Shown: positions 53,123-62,772, numbered from the stretch's first letter. The stretch is DNA of 64,000 nt from Oceaniglobus trochenteri (GCF_020529025.1 NZ_JACNMM010000006.1:186001-250000); one strand, 5' to 3'. Notes: generated by a model from the sequence alone, not told the origin. Translations and numbers: made by a program.

Positions 53123-54577
53123 ATGGCGACCATGACCGAACCCCAACGCGATCTGCCCATTGCAGGTGAATACGATGTTGTCGTCTGCGGCGGGGGCACC
53201 GCGGGCGTTCCGGCGGCCATCGCCGCGGCCCGGCAGGGGGCCAAGGTGGCCCTGATCGAACGCTACGGCTTTGTCGGCGGCGTGCCGGCCTATTCCATCA
53301 TGCCCTGCTGGCATGGTCTGCGCGGCAACCATTCGGGCATCCTGACGGAATTCGTCAACCGCGTGGTCGAATTTGGCCAAGGCCCGAACCCCCTGACCGA
53401 ACACGATCATATGGAGCCCGAGACGGTCAAGATCATCGGGCTGAAGATGCTGCTGGAAGCGGGCGTCGAAATCCACCTGCACAACTGGCTGGCCGGCGTC
53501 ATCAAGGAGGGCGACCGCATCGTCGCCGCGGTGACCGAAAGCAAGTCGGGGCGCCGGGCGTTCAAGGCCAAGACCTTCGTGGACGCCACCGGTGACGGCG
53601 ATCTGTCGGCCTATGCCGGGGCCGGATTCACCAAGGGCGTCGATGGCAAGATGCAGGGGGTTACGCTGCGGTTCCGCATCGGCCATGTCGATTTCGACCG
53701 CTACTTCGACTGGGTCGGAGAGAACATGGAGTACTACAAGACGATCTCGACCGCCGAGGACGTCGCCCGCCTGCGCCAGCATTCAAAGGATGGCACCGCG
53801 TTCTACCTTGGGGCGGATCTGACGCCGCTTTACAACGAACACCCCGAACGCGACCTGCCCGCCCATACCTATTTCAACTGTTCGTCCATCCGGCCGGGGG
53901 AACTGTCGGTGAACTCGACCCGGATCTACGGCATCGACGGCACCATCGAGGAAGACCTGACAAAGGCGGAAATCACCTGCCGGCCCCAGGCCTATGCCAT
54001 CTGGCAGTTCCTGCGGGATTTCATCCCCGGTTTCGAAAAGTCGATGATGGTCGATGTTCCGGCCCAGGTGGGGGTGCGCGAAACCCGGTCGATCATCGGC
54101 GAATACATCCTGAGCGAGGCCGAGTGCCGGGCCAACCAGGAATTCGAGGATTCGATCATGACCGCGCAGATCATGTTCGATGCCCACGACATCGACAGGT
54201 ATCTTCTTGAGGTCCTGAAAGGCGCCGTGGACATTCCAATCGGATGCTTCCTGCCTAAGGGAACCGAAGGCCTCGTGGTCGTGGGGCGGTGCATCTCGTC
54301 CGACCACATCGCCAACAGCGGTATCCGCAAGATGGAAAGCGTGTTCCAGACGGGCCAGGCGGGTGGCACCATCGCTGCCATGGCCGCGCTGAAACAGCAG
54401 CCGCTGCGCGATCTGGATGTCACCGAAGTTCGTGACGTTTTGAAGAAAGGCGAATTCAGGGTAAGTCAGGAGAACCGATATCTGCATCAGGACGATGTGA
54501 TCGGGTTGAAGCGCGAAACCTGGCTGGCCAACCGCAAGCCCAAGAAATGGGCCAATGAGATGTTCAAGGCCGAATGA
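53123..54577 (+). CDS. FAD-dependent oxidoreductase (PF12831-type)
   Basis: A 484-residue flavoprotein. The FAD-binding motif VVCGGGTAGVPAAIAAARQGAKVALIE starts near residue 20, VDATGDGDLSAYAGAGF lies near 150-170, and a C-terminal GLVVVGRCISSDHIANSGIRKMESVFQTGQAGG completes the fold. Such proteins occur in carbohydrate loci with poorly defined substrates. The start follows AAAGGGCCATAC; the open frame upstream overlaps the ATPase. It is unusual beside the otn genes and may oxidise the imported conjugate to release a four-carbon acid. Confidence 0.85.
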   Translation: MATMTEPQRDLPIAGEYDVVVCGGGTAGVPAAIAAARQGAKVALIERYGFVGGVPAYSIMPCWHGLRGNHSGILTEFVNRVVEFGQGPNPLTEHDHMEPETVKIIGLKMLLEAGVEIHLHNWLAGVIKEGDRIVAAVTESKSGRRAFKAKTFVDATGDGDLSAYAGAGFTKGVDGKMQGVTLRFRIGHVDFDRYFDWVGENMEYYKTISTAEDVARLRQHSKDGTAFYLGADLTPLYNEHPERDLPAHTYFNCSSIRPGELSVNSTRIYGIDGTIEEDLTKAEITCRPQAYAIWQFLRDFIPGFEKSMMVDVPAQVGVRETRSIIGEYILSEAECRANQEFEDSIMTAQIMFDAHDIDRYLLEVLKGAVDIPIGCFLPKGTEGLVVVGRCISSDHIANSGIRKMESVFQTGQAGGTIAAMAALKQQPLRDLDVTEVRDVLKKGEFRVSQENRYLHQDDVIGLKRETWLANRKPKKWANEMFKAE

Positions 54578-54674
54578 CCCGGCATCGCGCCGGGCCGCCC
54601 CGAAGGATGGCCCGGCGTTCGGAAGATCTGCCTGTGTGACGCACCAGCAGACAAACTGGAATTTGGAGGCTGAT

Positions 54675-55571
54675 TTGGCACGAATCGTTGTTGTCGGGCT
54701 TGGATCGATGGGCTTGGGCATGGCCCGTGTCCTTGTCGGGGCCGGCCATGAAGTGTTCGGACAGGACATAAGCGCCGAAAGGCTGGACGCCTTCCTTGCG
54801 TCCGGCGGCAAGGCGGTGCCCGACAACAGGGCGGATGCCGCGCCGGATGTCATTGTCTGCGTCGTGCTGAACGCGCAACAGACCGAAGAGGTTCTGTTCG
54901 ATCCCGAAAGTGGCTGGGCCGGGCACATGGCGCCGGGATCGGTCATCGTATCCTGCGCAACCGTTCCCCCGGGCTTCGCCTGCGAAATGGAGGACCGCGC
55001 CACCCGGGCGGGGCTGCTTTACCTTGATGCACCGATTTCCGGTGGCGCGGCCAAGGCGGCGAAGGGGGCGCTGTCGGTCATGGCATCGGGAAGCGAGGCC
55101 GCGTTTGCCAAGGCGGCCGGGGTGCTGGATGCCGTGGCAGAAACGGTTCACAATCTGGGCCCGAAGGCCGGCATGGGGTCGGCGATGAAATCCGTCAACC
55201 AGCTGCTGGCCGGTGTCCACATCGCCGCCATGGGCGAGGCCCTGGCCCTGGCCGTGTCCCAGAACCTGGATCTGCGGCAGGTGGTCGAGGTTGTCTCGGC
55301 GTCGGCGGGCACGTCATGGATGTTCGAGAACCGCGCCCCCCACGTTCTGGATGGCGATTATACACCGCGCTCGTCGGTCAGCATCTGGCCAAAGGATCTG
55401 GGGATCGTTTCGGATATTGCGGGCGGTGCGGGATTGCCGGTTCCCATGGCGCGTGCCGCGCTGGAACAGTTCAAAGCCGCAGCGATGGCAGGTGATGCAC
55501 AGGCCGACGATGCAGCCGTGACACGGGTTTACGCCCGGGCGGCCGGTCTTTCCCTGCCAGGAGAAGGCTGA
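54675..55571 (+). CDS. ltnD: L-threonate/tetronate 2-dehydrogenase-like (LtnD, 3-hydroxyisobutyrate dehydrogenase family)
   Basis: A 298-residue dehydrogenase that starts with TTG, five bases after GGAGG; no ATG fits the Rossmann start ARIVVVGLGSMGLGMARVL. It has LDAPISGGAAKAAKGALSVMASG for substrate binding and the catalytic Lys172 in GSAMKSVNQLLAG. In the known tetronate pathway LtnD oxidises a four-carbon acid at C2 to a 2-oxo-tetronate. It directly precedes otnK, sharing one base, which supports that role. Chirality of the substrate is not settled. Confidence 0.87.
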   Translation: MARIVVVGLGSMGLGMARVLVGAGHEVFGQDISAERLDAFLASGGKAVPDNRADAAPDVIVCVVLNAQQTEEVLFDPESGWAGHMAPGSVIVSCATVPPGFACEMEDRATRAGLLYLDAPISGGAAKAAKGALSVMASGSEAAFAKAAGVLDAVAETVHNLGPKAGMGSAMKSVNQLLAGVHIAAMGEALALAVSQNLDLRQVVEVVSASAGTSWMFENRAPHVLDGDYTPRSSVSIWPKDLGIVSDIAGGAGLPVPMARAALEQFKAAAMAGDAQADDAAVTRVYARAAGLSLPGEG

Positions 55572-56821
55572 TGCTGCTTGGATGTATCGGAGACGATTTC
55601 ACCGGTTCCAGCGATCTGGGGAACACGCTGACCAAAAGCGGGTTTCACACCGTCCAGTATGTCGGCGTGCCCGGCGAACCGGCCGCGCCGGGGGTCGAGG
55701 CGGGGATCGTCGCGCTGAAATCCCGCACGATCCCGGTCAGGGATGCGGTTGAGCAATCGCTGGCCGCACTGGAATGGCTGCGTGCGCAGGGCTGTACGCA
55801 GTTCATGTTCAAGTACTGCTCGACCTTCGATTCAACGCCCGAAGGCAATATCGGCCCCGTGTCCGAGGCGCTGGCCCAGGCACTTGGTGCCCGCAAGGTC
55901 ATCATGTGCCCCGCCTTTCCCGCCGCCGGGCGGTCGATCTGTCAGGGCCATCTCTTTGTGGGCGATCGCCTGCTGAACGAAAGCGGCATGCAGAACCACC
56001 CGCTGACGCCCATGGTCGATGCCGATCTGCGCCGTTGGCTGTCGTCCCAGATCGACGGCACCGTCGGCCATCTGCCGATCGAGGTGGTGTTGCAGGGCCC
56101 GGCGGCGATCCGCGACCGGCTGACGGCCGAAGATGAGGCCGGGCACCGGCTGATCGTGGCCGATGCGATCCGCGACGACGACCTGTTCGCCCTGGGCAAG
56201 GCGGTGCGCGATCTTCCCCTGCTGACCGGCGGATCCGGCATCGCCATGGGGCTGTTCGATAACTTTGCGGAACACATCGACAGGTCCGGACAGGGTGCGG
56301 CCTGGAGAGGGCAGGGCGGGCGGGCCGCCATCCTGTCGGGGTCATGTTCGACCGCCACCCAGAACCAGGTCGCCCTGCACCGGCGCGACAATCCCGCGCT
56401 GGAAATCACCGCCGCCGATGTGATGGCGGGCCGCATGACCGGTCAGACCATCGCCGATTGGGCCATGGCCCAGCCGGGTCTGCCCATCGCCTATTCCACT
56501 GCCGATGCCCAAGCCGTCGCCAGCGCCCAGACCGCGTACGGGAAGGACGCAGTCGCCCACCGGATGGAGCAGGTCTTTGCCGAGGCTGCAAAGGCGCTGG
56601 TTGCGGCGGGCGTGACCCGGCTGATCACGGCGGGTGGCGAAACCTCGGGGGCGGTGGTCGAGGCGCTGGCCCCCGGATCGCTTGCCATCGGCCCCGAGAT
56701 CGACCCGGGCGTGCCCATGGTGCGGGCCAGCGAAACCCTGGTGCTGGCCCTGAAGTCGGGCAACTTCGGCGCACCCGATTTCTTTGCCAAGGCCGCAGCC
56801 ATGATGGACACCCAACCATGA
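55571..56821 (+). CDS. otnK: 3-oxo-tetronate kinase (four-carbon acid sugar kinase, DUF1537 family)
   Basis: A 416-residue kinase of the OtnK family that phosphorylates 3-oxo-tetronate at O4 with ATP. N-terminal GCIGDDFTGSSDLGNTLTKSGF carries the substrate-site aspartates. The stretch KYCSTFDSTPEGNIGPV and the C-terminal ATP-site ITAGGETSGAVVEALAPGSLAIGPEIDPGVP are typical. The last base of ltnD is the first base of this gene, and it overlaps otnC by four bases. With the two following genes it forms the complete core of the tetronate pathway. Confidence 0.93.
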   Translation: MLLGCIGDDFTGSSDLGNTLTKSGFHTVQYVGVPGEPAAPGVEAGIVALKSRTIPVRDAVEQSLAALEWLRAQGCTQFMFKYCSTFDSTPEGNIGPVSEALAQALGARKVIMCPAFPAAGRSICQGHLFVGDRLLNESGMQNHPLTPMVDADLRRWLSSQIDGTVGHLPIEVVLQGPAAIRDRLTAEDEAGHRLIVADAIRDDDLFALGKAVRDLPLLTGGSGIAMGLFDNFAEHIDRSGQGAAWRGQGGRAAILSGSCSTATQNQVALHRRDNPALEITAADVMAGRMTGQTIADWAMAQPGLPIAYSTADAQAVASAQTAYGKDAVAHRMEQVFAEAAKALVAAGVTRLITAGGETSGAVVEALAPGSLAIGPEIDPGVPMVRASETLVLALKSGNFGAPDFFAKAAAMMDTQP

Positions 56822-57465
56822 GCGATGCCCGCCTGCGCGAGGATATCTGTTACTGGGCGCAGTCGATGTTCGCGCGGGGCCTTACCGGGGGCGCTTCGGG
56901 CAATATATCGGTGCGCACCGAAGATGGCGGGCTTCTGGTCACGCCGACGGGCTCGTCCTTCGGGCGGCTCGATCCGGCCCGGCTAAGCCGGTTCGACGAG
57001 CGTGGCCAACTGATTTCGGGCGATGCCCCCACCAAGGAAATGCCTCTTCATACCGCCTTTTACGAAACGCGGTCTTCGGCCGGCGCCGTGGTGCATCTGC
57101 ATTCTACCCATTCGGTGGCCCTGTCGATGCTGCCCGACACCAACCCCGACGATATGGTGCCGCCGCTGACGGCCTATTCGGTGATGCGGCTGGGGCGGGT
57201 CAAGCTCTTGCCCTACTTCCGGCCCGGCGACGCGGCGATGGGGGATGCGGTGCGCAGTCTGGCGGGGCGGCGTTCGGCGGTGGTTCTGGCCAATCACGGA
57301 CCGGTGGTGGCGGGCAAGGATCTTGAAGCGGCGGTTTTTGCCATGGAAGAGCTGGAAGAAACCTCGAAGCTGGCATTGCTGACACGGGGGCACAGCCCCA
57401 TCGGTCTCACCGATCCACAGATCCGTGACATCGTACAACATTTCAAACTGGACTGGGACGCATGA
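56818..57465 (+). CDS. otnC: 3-oxo-tetronate 4-phosphate decarboxylase (class II aldolase/adducin family)
   Basis: A 215-residue class II aldolase-fold enzyme. Its role in the tetronate pathway is to decarboxylate 3-oxo-tetronate 4-phosphate to dihydroxyacetone phosphate. It has GLTGGASGNISVRTEDG, a metal-binding HLHSTHSV and, later, LANHGPVVAGKDLEAAVFAMEELEE. A long frame upstream overlaps otnK; the ATGA junction marks the true start. It overlaps otnI by four bases. Confidence 0.93.
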   Translation: MSDARLREDICYWAQSMFARGLTGGASGNISVRTEDGGLLVTPTGSSFGRLDPARLSRFDERGQLISGDAPTKEMPLHTAFYETRSSAGAVVHLHSTHSVALSMLPDTNPDDMVPPLTAYSVMRLGRVKLLPYFRPGDAAMGDAVRSLAGRRSAVVLANHGPVVAGKDLEAAVFAMEELEETSKLALLTRGHSPIGLTDPQIRDIVQHFKLDWDA

Positions 57466-58226
57466 ATTTTTCCGCCAACCTTGGTTTTCTGTTCACCGAG
57501 CTGACACTTCCCGAGGCGATCCGCGCCGCAAAGACGGCGGGGTTTGCCGCGGTTGAATGCCACTTTCCCTACGATGTACCGCCCGCCGACGTGAAGGCGG
57601 CACTTGATGAAACCGGCCTGCCGATGCTGGGGCTGAACACACGGCCCGGCGACACGGCCAGCGGCGATTTCGGGCTGGCGGCCCTGCCGTCGCGCCGCGA
57701 CGAGGCGCGTCAGGCCATCGAACAGGCCGTCGCGTACGGGGCGGCCATCGGGGCGCGGAATGTCCATGTCATGGCTGGCAAGATCGGTGTCGCGGGCGAA
57801 GCCACCTTTCATGAAAACCTGGCCTTCGCCTGTGATCTGGCGGCAGGCCATGACATCGGCATTCTGATCGAACCGATCAATCAGCGCGATGCGCCCGGCT
57901 ATCACCTGTCACGGGTCGAACAAGCCGCTGATGTGATCGCCGCCGTCGGCAAGCCGAACCTGCGGATGATGTTCGACTGTTATCATACACAGATCATGCA
58001 GGGCGATCTGACCCGCCGGATCGAAAGGCACCTGCCGCTGGTCGGGCATATCCAGATTGCTGCGGTGCCGGACCGGGGCGAACCCAATGAGGGCGAGGTG
58101 AACTTTCCCGCGCTGCTGAACAGCATCCGCGCGCTGGGGTATACCGCGCCCATCGGGGCCGAGTACAGGCCGCGTTCGGGCAACACGCACGACGGGTTGG
58201 GCTGGCTGACGGCCTATCGGCCTTAG
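57462..58226 (+). CDS. otnI: 2-oxo-tetronate isomerase (hydroxypyruvate isomerase family)
   Basis: A 254-residue TIM-barrel isomerase that would convert 2-oxo-tetronate to 3-oxo-tetronate for OtnK. It begins MNFSANLGFLFTELTLPEAIRAA. Metal-site residues lie in ILIEPINQRDAPGY, MMFDCYHTQIMQGD and GHIQIAAVPDRGEPNEGEV, with IGAEYRP near the end. It is the last gene of the operon, followed by a bidirectional terminator. The presence of LtnD, OtnK, OtnC and OtnI together makes the pathway assignment strong. Confidence 0.93.
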   Translation: MNFSANLGFLFTELTLPEAIRAAKTAGFAAVECHFPYDVPPADVKAALDETGLPMLGLNTRPGDTASGDFGLAALPSRRDEARQAIEQAVAYGAAIGARNVHVMAGKIGVAGEATFHENLAFACDLAAGHDIGILIEPINQRDAPGYHLSRVEQAADVIAAVGKPNLRMMFDCYHTQIMQGDLTRRIERHLPLVGHIQIAAVPDRGEPNEGEVNFPALLNSIRALGYTAPIGAEYRPRSGNTHDGLGWLTAYRP

Positions 58227-58260
58227 CGAAGACACCGCGCCACGGTCTGCATGACATGAA

Positions 58261-58287
58261 AAAGCCCGGCCTTTCGGCCGGGCTTTT
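58261..58287. terminator. Bidirectional rho-independent terminator
   Basis: AAAGCCCGGCC (58261-58271), loop TTTC, GGCCGGGCTTT (58276-58286), then a further T. The A-run on the left gives a T-run on the minus strand. It separates convergent otnI and the ribose-type binding-protein gene. Confidence 0.92.
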
Positions 58288-58308
58288 CCTGCTTGGGGTC
58301 TGATCCGA

Positions 58309-59244
58309 TCAGAATGCGGGTTCCACGTCTTCGACGTTTTCCTTGGTCACGACGGTCAGCGGGATCGGCAGGCGGGCGTCCACCTCTTTGCCGTCCAGGA
58401 TATTGGCCATGGTTTCGATGGCCAGCTTGCCGTCTTCCACCGGCGATTGCACGATGGTCGAATACATCTCGCCCGAGCGGATGGAATCGAAGGCGTCGCG
58501 CTGGCCGTTGATGCCTACGATCGGCGGCGTGGGCTTGTCGCCGTGGGCCTCTTTCCAGGCGTCGATGAAGCCGCGGGCCATGGTGTCGTCGTTGGCATAG
58601 ACGCCCATGATCTTGTCTCCGAAGCGGGTGATCAGGTCGCGGCTGGCCACCAGCGCCTTCTGCTGGTCGAAATCGGCGTTGACGGTGTCGAGGATCTCGA
58701 TCTTGCTGTCCAGTTCCTTCAGCCGGTCGACGAACCCGCCCACGCGCCCGATGGTGGTGCCATTGCCGGCCTGACCGGCAATCACGATCACCGAGCCTTC
58801 GCCGTTCATCGCATCGCTGAGCGAGTCGGCCGCCAGCGCGCCCTCTTCATAGACATCTGGGCCGGTGAACGACTTGATGAACTCGTTGGCCTGCTCGCTC
58901 ATGGGCGAGTTGATGAGGATCGACGGGATGCCGGCCGCCTGGGCGCGAGCCAAGCCGGGGATATAGGCCTGCGGGTCGAGCGGCCAGAGGATGATGCCGT
59001 CGGCCTTGCGGGCGATGCAGGTGTTCAGCTGCTCGGTGCCGGTCTGCACGTCGAAGTTCTGGCTGAGGGTCAGAACCTCAAGCCCCAGTTCGTCGGCGCG
59101 GGCCGACAGCGCCTCGTTGGCCGGGGTGGCATAGGCGTGGGCATCGGCGGCCGTGACATAGCAGACGGTCTTTGCCTCTGCGGTGCCGACGGCGGCCATC
59201 AGCGCAAGCGCGCTGACCAATGATGTGGTGATCCGATGTGCCAT
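58309..59244 (-). CDS. Sugar ABC transporter substrate-binding protein (RbsB-like, periplasmic-binding type 4)
   Basis: A 311-residue periplasmic sugar-binding protein. The signal peptide spans residues 1-24 (ending GTAEA). The start has AGGAGGAATAAC immediately upstream; 13 extra codons were rejected. Landmarks are CIARKADGIILWPLDPQAYIPGLARAQAAGIPSILINSP and VYANDDTMARGFIDAWKEA, typical of ribose/galactose-type proteins. It is the last gene of a four-gene transporter operon. The ligand may be a pentose or a sugar alcohol. Confidence 0.92.
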   Translation of the reverse strand: MAHRITTSLVSALALMAAVGTAEAKTVCYVTAADAHAYATPANEALSARADELGLEVLTLSQNFDVQTGTEQLNTCIARKADGIILWPLDPQAYIPGLARAQAAGIPSILINSPMSEQANEFIKSFTGPDVYEEGALAADSLSDAMNGEGSVIVIAGQAGNGTTIGRVGGFVDRLKELDSKIEILDTVNADFDQQKALVASRDLITRFGDKIMGVYANDDTMARGFIDAWKEAHGDKPTPPIVGINGQRDAFDSIRSGEMYSTIVQSPVEDGKLAIETMANILDGKEVDARLPIPLTVVTKENVEDVEPAF

Positions 59245-59279
59245 GTTATTCCTCCTGTTGATGGCGACGATTTTGATGT

Positions 59280-60242
59280 TCACGGGGCGGGCGCGCCAGC
59301 GCTGTGGGCGCGCGTGCGCGGTTTGACTGTGCGGTCAAGGACCACCAGCAGGATCAGGATGAACCCGGCGACGACCTGCTGGAAATAGGCGGGAACGGAT
59401 GAGAACTCCATCGCCGTGGTCAGCGAGGCGATGGTCAGAACACCGCCCAGCGTGCCAAGCGCCGATCCGCGCCCACCCTCAAGCCGGGTGCCGCCGACGA
59501 CGACCGCGGCGATGACCATGACCGTCAGTTCCGACCCGAAGACCGGCGATCCGGTGTTCGTGGCAAGGCTTTGTAACACGCCCGCGACGCCCGCCATGGT
59601 GCTGGCAAAGATGAACCCGGCCGCCATGGTCCAGCCGACGGAAATGCCGCTGGCCTCGGCCGCGGGGGCGCTGGACCCGACGGCGAAAAGGTTGCGCCCG
59701 GCGACCGCGCGGGTCAGCCAGATATGCAGCAGGACGATGCCGACAAGGAACATCGCGCTGCGCACGGTGAAGAGGTTGAGATAGATCTTCGCCAGCGTGA
59801 TCGAGAACATGATGTCGGTGCCCGCCACCGGCTGACTGTCGGTCAGCCAATGGGCGATCGAGCGGAAGATCAGCATGGTGGCCAGCGTTGCCACCAGCGC
59901 GTTGACCTTGAAGACCACCGACAAAAGCGCGTTGAAGGCGCCACAGGCGGCCCCTGCCAGAACGCCCACCACCGCCGCCGGGCCAAGGCCAAGGCTGGGT
60001 TGCAGTGTAACGGCGACGATCCCCGACAGGGCAAAGACCGAGCCGACCGACAGGTCGATCTGGCCGGCGATCAGAAGCACGGTCAGCCCGATGGCGATCA
60101 GCCCGATGGTCGAGGCGCGGTCAAGCCCGAGGCTGAGCGTGGTGAGGCCGAAGAAACCCGGCACCAGGGCCGAGGCGACGATGATCGTCAGCCCCAGGAT
60201 GATCCCCACACGGTAGCGGACGAATTGCGACAGAAGATCCAT
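59280..60242 (-). CDS. Sugar ABC transporter permease, RbsC-like (first of two)
   Basis: A 320-residue membrane protein of the ribose permease family, with GLTVLLIAGQIDLSVGSVFALSGIV near residue 55 and VVVGGTRLEGGRGSALGTLGGVLTI near residue 265. Its start overlaps the stop of the upstream permease by one base (TAATG), so the two are probably partners in a heterodimeric channel. The operon runs ATPase, permease, permease, binding protein on the minus strand. Confidence 0.93.
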   Translation of the reverse strand: MDLLSQFVRYRVGIILGLTIIVASALVPGFFGLTTLSLGLDRASTIGLIAIGLTVLLIAGQIDLSVGSVFALSGIVAVTLQPSLGLGPAAVVGVLAGAACGAFNALLSVVFKVNALVATLATMLIFRSIAHWLTDSQPVAGTDIMFSITLAKIYLNLFTVRSAMFLVGIVLLHIWLTRAVAGRNLFAVGSSAPAAEASGISVGWTMAAGFIFASTMAGVAGVLQSLATNTGSPVFGSELTVMVIAAVVVGGTRLEGGRGSALGTLGGVLTIASLTTAMEFSSVPAYFQQVVAGFILILLVVLDRTVKPRTRAHSAGAPAP

Positions 60243-61234
60243 TACGCCACCCCCCGGCGGCGCAGGGCCACATCGGCGGCCACCGCCACGGCGATCAGCA
60301 GCCCCAGAACGAAGCCCTGGGTGGGGGTGCGTACGCCCTCAAGAACCATCACGTTGGTCAGGACCGATACGAAGATCAGCCCGACAATCGCGCGCGGCAC
60401 CGAACCAAAGCCCCCCATGATCGACACGCCGCCCACGACAACGGCGGTGATGGCGCTGAACTCGTATCCCGTGCCCACCAGCGGGCGCGCGCTTTGCAGG
60501 GTCAGGCCCAGCAGGCCGCCGCTCAGCCCCGCGCAGAGGCCGGTGATCACGAAGGCGCCCGCCTTGACGGCCCGCACCGGAACGGCGCTGGCCTTGGCGG
60601 CGTTGGCATTGCTTCCGGTGGCAAAGGTCCAGCGGCCCCAGGTGGTGCGCCCCAGGACGAAATGCCCGACCAGTGTGACCACAAGGAAGATCAGCACGAT
60701 GGTCGGTATGCCGAAGACCCGGCTTTTCACGAAATCGGCCGAGGCCGGGTTGGTGCCATAGACGATCACGCCCCCCACGGCGGCCTGAACGATGCCCAGA
60801 ACGATGGTGCCGACGCCAAGGGTGGCGATGATCGGGTTGATGCCGACATAGCCCACCAGAAGCCCGCTGATCAGCCCGCAGAACCCCGCCAGCGCGATGG
60901 CCAGCGCAAAGGCGGGCACAGCACCGATGCTGGGCTGCAACGCCAGCGAAAGGATCGCCCCGCAGGCGATGGTGGCAGGCACCGAAAGATCGGCCAGCCC
61001 GCCGACCACCAGAACGAATGTCATGCCCACCACGACGATTCCGACGATGGCCATCGAGGTGAGGATGTTCACCATGTTGCCGGTGGTGAAGAACACCGGA
61101 CTGCTGAGCGCGCCGTAAAGGATCACCACGAGGATCGCGAGGCCAAGCCCGGCCTTTGACAGCAGCTCGAGCATGGCCGAGTTGCGTTGAAAGCGGCTGC
61201 CGGTTCCCTGTGCCGGTTCGCTCGCACTGCTCAT
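60242..61234 (-). CDS. Sugar ABC transporter permease, RbsC-like (second of two)
   Basis: A 330-residue permease of the same family, with GMTFVLVVGGLADLSVPATIACGAILSL and VVVGGVSIMGGFGSVPRAIVGLIFV. The usual NIDLSVG block is altered to LADLSVP. It overlaps the ATPase gene by four bases and the next permease by one. Two different permease genes fit a heterodimer, unlike the single-permease system at 3129-6206. Confidence 0.93.
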   Translation of the reverse strand: MSSASEPAQGTGSRFQRNSAMLELLSKAGLGLAILVVILYGALSSPVFFTTGNMVNILTSMAIVGIVVVGMTFVLVVGGLADLSVPATIACGAILSLALQPSIGAVPAFALAIALAGFCGLISGLLVGYVGINPIIATLGVGTIVLGIVQAAVGGVIVYGTNPASADFVKSRVFGIPTIVLIFLVVTLVGHFVLGRTTWGRWTFATGSNANAAKASAVPVRAVKAGAFVITGLCAGLSGGLLGLTLQSARPLVGTGYEFSAITAVVVGGVSIMGGFGSVPRAIVGLIFVSVLTNVMVLEGVRTPTQGFVLGLLIAVAVAADVALRRRGVA

Positions 61235-62730
61235 GCTGTCTCCTCACCTGTTGCAAGTGCCATGATGCGTTCCTCGCTGAGTTCGGCGCGGTCCAGCGGC
61301 GGCGAGGCATGGCCGTCGCGCATGACGACGACCCGGTCGCAGACGCCCAGCACCTCGGGCAGTTCCGATGAGATCATGACCACGGCCATGCCCTGGGCCA
61401 CCAGTTCGCCGATGATGCGGTGGATTTCGGCCTTGGCGCCCACGTCGACGCCGCGGGTGGGTTCATCGAGTATCAGGACCGACGGATTGGCGGCCAGCCA
61501 TTTCGACAGAACTGCCTTCTGTTGGTTGCCCCCCGACAGAAGGTTGATGCGCCGTTCCGGGTCGGGCGGCGCGATGCCCAGATCGGCGGCATATTTCGCC
61601 GCCAGCGCCTTGTCGGCCTTCAGGCTGACATAGCCCAAGCGCGACAGGTGTTTCAGAACCGGCAGGCTGATGTTTTCGCGCACCGACATGGCGGGCACGA
61701 TACCTTCGCCCTTCCGGTCTTCGGGGACATAGACGATTCCGGCTTCCACCGCCGCAGCGGGCGAAGTGATGGTCACCGCCTTGCCGTTGATTTCCAGCGT
61801 GCCCTTCGCCACGGGCAGCAGGCCGAAGATGGCCTTGGCCACCTCGGTGCGCCCGGCACCCACAAGGCCGGTCAGGCCGAGGATTTCACCGGCCCGCACA
61901 TCAAAACTGACGTTGTCGAAGCTGTCGCCATCGCCCAGCCCCGTGACCTTCATCACCGGCGCGCCGATTTCCGACTGGACCTTGGGAAAGACGTTCGCCA
62001 CCTCGCGCCCCACCATGAGGCGGATCATCTCGGCGGCGGTGATGCCTTCGGCGGGGCGGGTCTCGATCATGGCGCCGTCGCGCAGGATGGTGACGTCGTC
62101 GGCGATGTCCAGCACCTCTTTCAGGCGGTGGCTGATATAGATGATGGCGATTCCCGCCGCCTTCATCTTGCCCAGGATGCGGAACAGGGCGGCCGCCTCG
62201 TGTTCGCTGAGGCTGGAGGTGGGTTCGTCCAGAACGATGATGCGCGGCGAAGCGGCATAGGCCTTGGCGATCTCCACCAGTTGCTGCTGGCTGATAGACA
62301 GGTCGCCAAGCCGCGCGGCGGGGTCGATGGTGGCGCCGATCTCCGACAGGATTGCCCGCGCGCCGCTGATCATCGCGGCACGGTTCGCCAGGCCAAGCCG
62401 GCGCGGCATCCGGCCCAGATAGACGTTTTCGGCAACGCTCAGGTCAGGGGCAAGGTTCAGTTCCTGGTGCACCATGCGGATGCCGTGGCGTTGGGCGTCG
62501 GCGGGCTTGCGCATCCGCACCTCGGTGCCCGCGATCTCGGTCGTGCCGCTGGTGGGAAGGTAGATGCCGCTGAGAATCTTCATCAGCGTCGACTTTCCGG
62601 CGCCGTTTTCGCCGACGATGGCATGGACGCGGCCGTAGTCGACCTGGAAGTTCACATCCGACAGCGCCTTGACCCCCGGAAACGTCTTGGTGATGCCCCG
62701 CATCCTGAGGGCGGTCGTCTGGTCTTTCAC
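61231..62730 (-). CDS. Sugar ABC transporter ATPase, two-domain (RbsA/MglA type)
   Basis: A 499-residue fused ATPase. The first domain has Walker A GENGAGKST near residue 40, signature LSISQQQLVEIAKA and Walker B IIVLDEPTSSLSE. The second domain has a degenerate Walker A, GLVGAGRTE, with LLSGGNQQKAVLSKWLA and VLILDEPTRGVDVG. This is the standard RbsA architecture. It is the first gene of the operon, and its promoter must lie in the 113-base gap with the divergent GntR gene. Confidence 0.94.
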   Translation of the reverse strand: MKDQTTALRMRGITKTFPGVKALSDVNFQVDYGRVHAIVGENGAGKSTLMKILSGIYLPTSGTTEIAGTEVRMRKPADAQRHGIRMVHQELNLAPDLSVAENVYLGRMPRRLGLANRAAMISGARAILSEIGATIDPAARLGDLSISQQQLVEIAKAYAASPRIIVLDEPTSSLSEHEAAALFRILGKMKAAGIAIIYISHRLKEVLDIADDVTILRDGAMIETRPAEGITAAEMIRLMVGREVANVFPKVQSEIGAPVMKVTGLGDGDSFDNVSFDVRAGEILGLTGLVGAGRTEVAKAIFGLLPVAKGTLEINGKAVTITSPAAAVEAGIVYVPEDRKGEGIVPAMSVRENISLPVLKHLSRLGYVSLKADKALAAKYAADLGIAPPDPERRINLLSGGNQQKAVLSKWLAANPSVLILDEPTRGVDVGAKAEIHRIIGELVAQGMAVVMISSELPEVLGVCDRVVVMRDGHASPPLDRAELSEERIMALATGEETA

Positions 62731-62772
62731 GAAATCCCCCCGGCGTCACGCCGTCCTCGCCTTCATTTCCGC

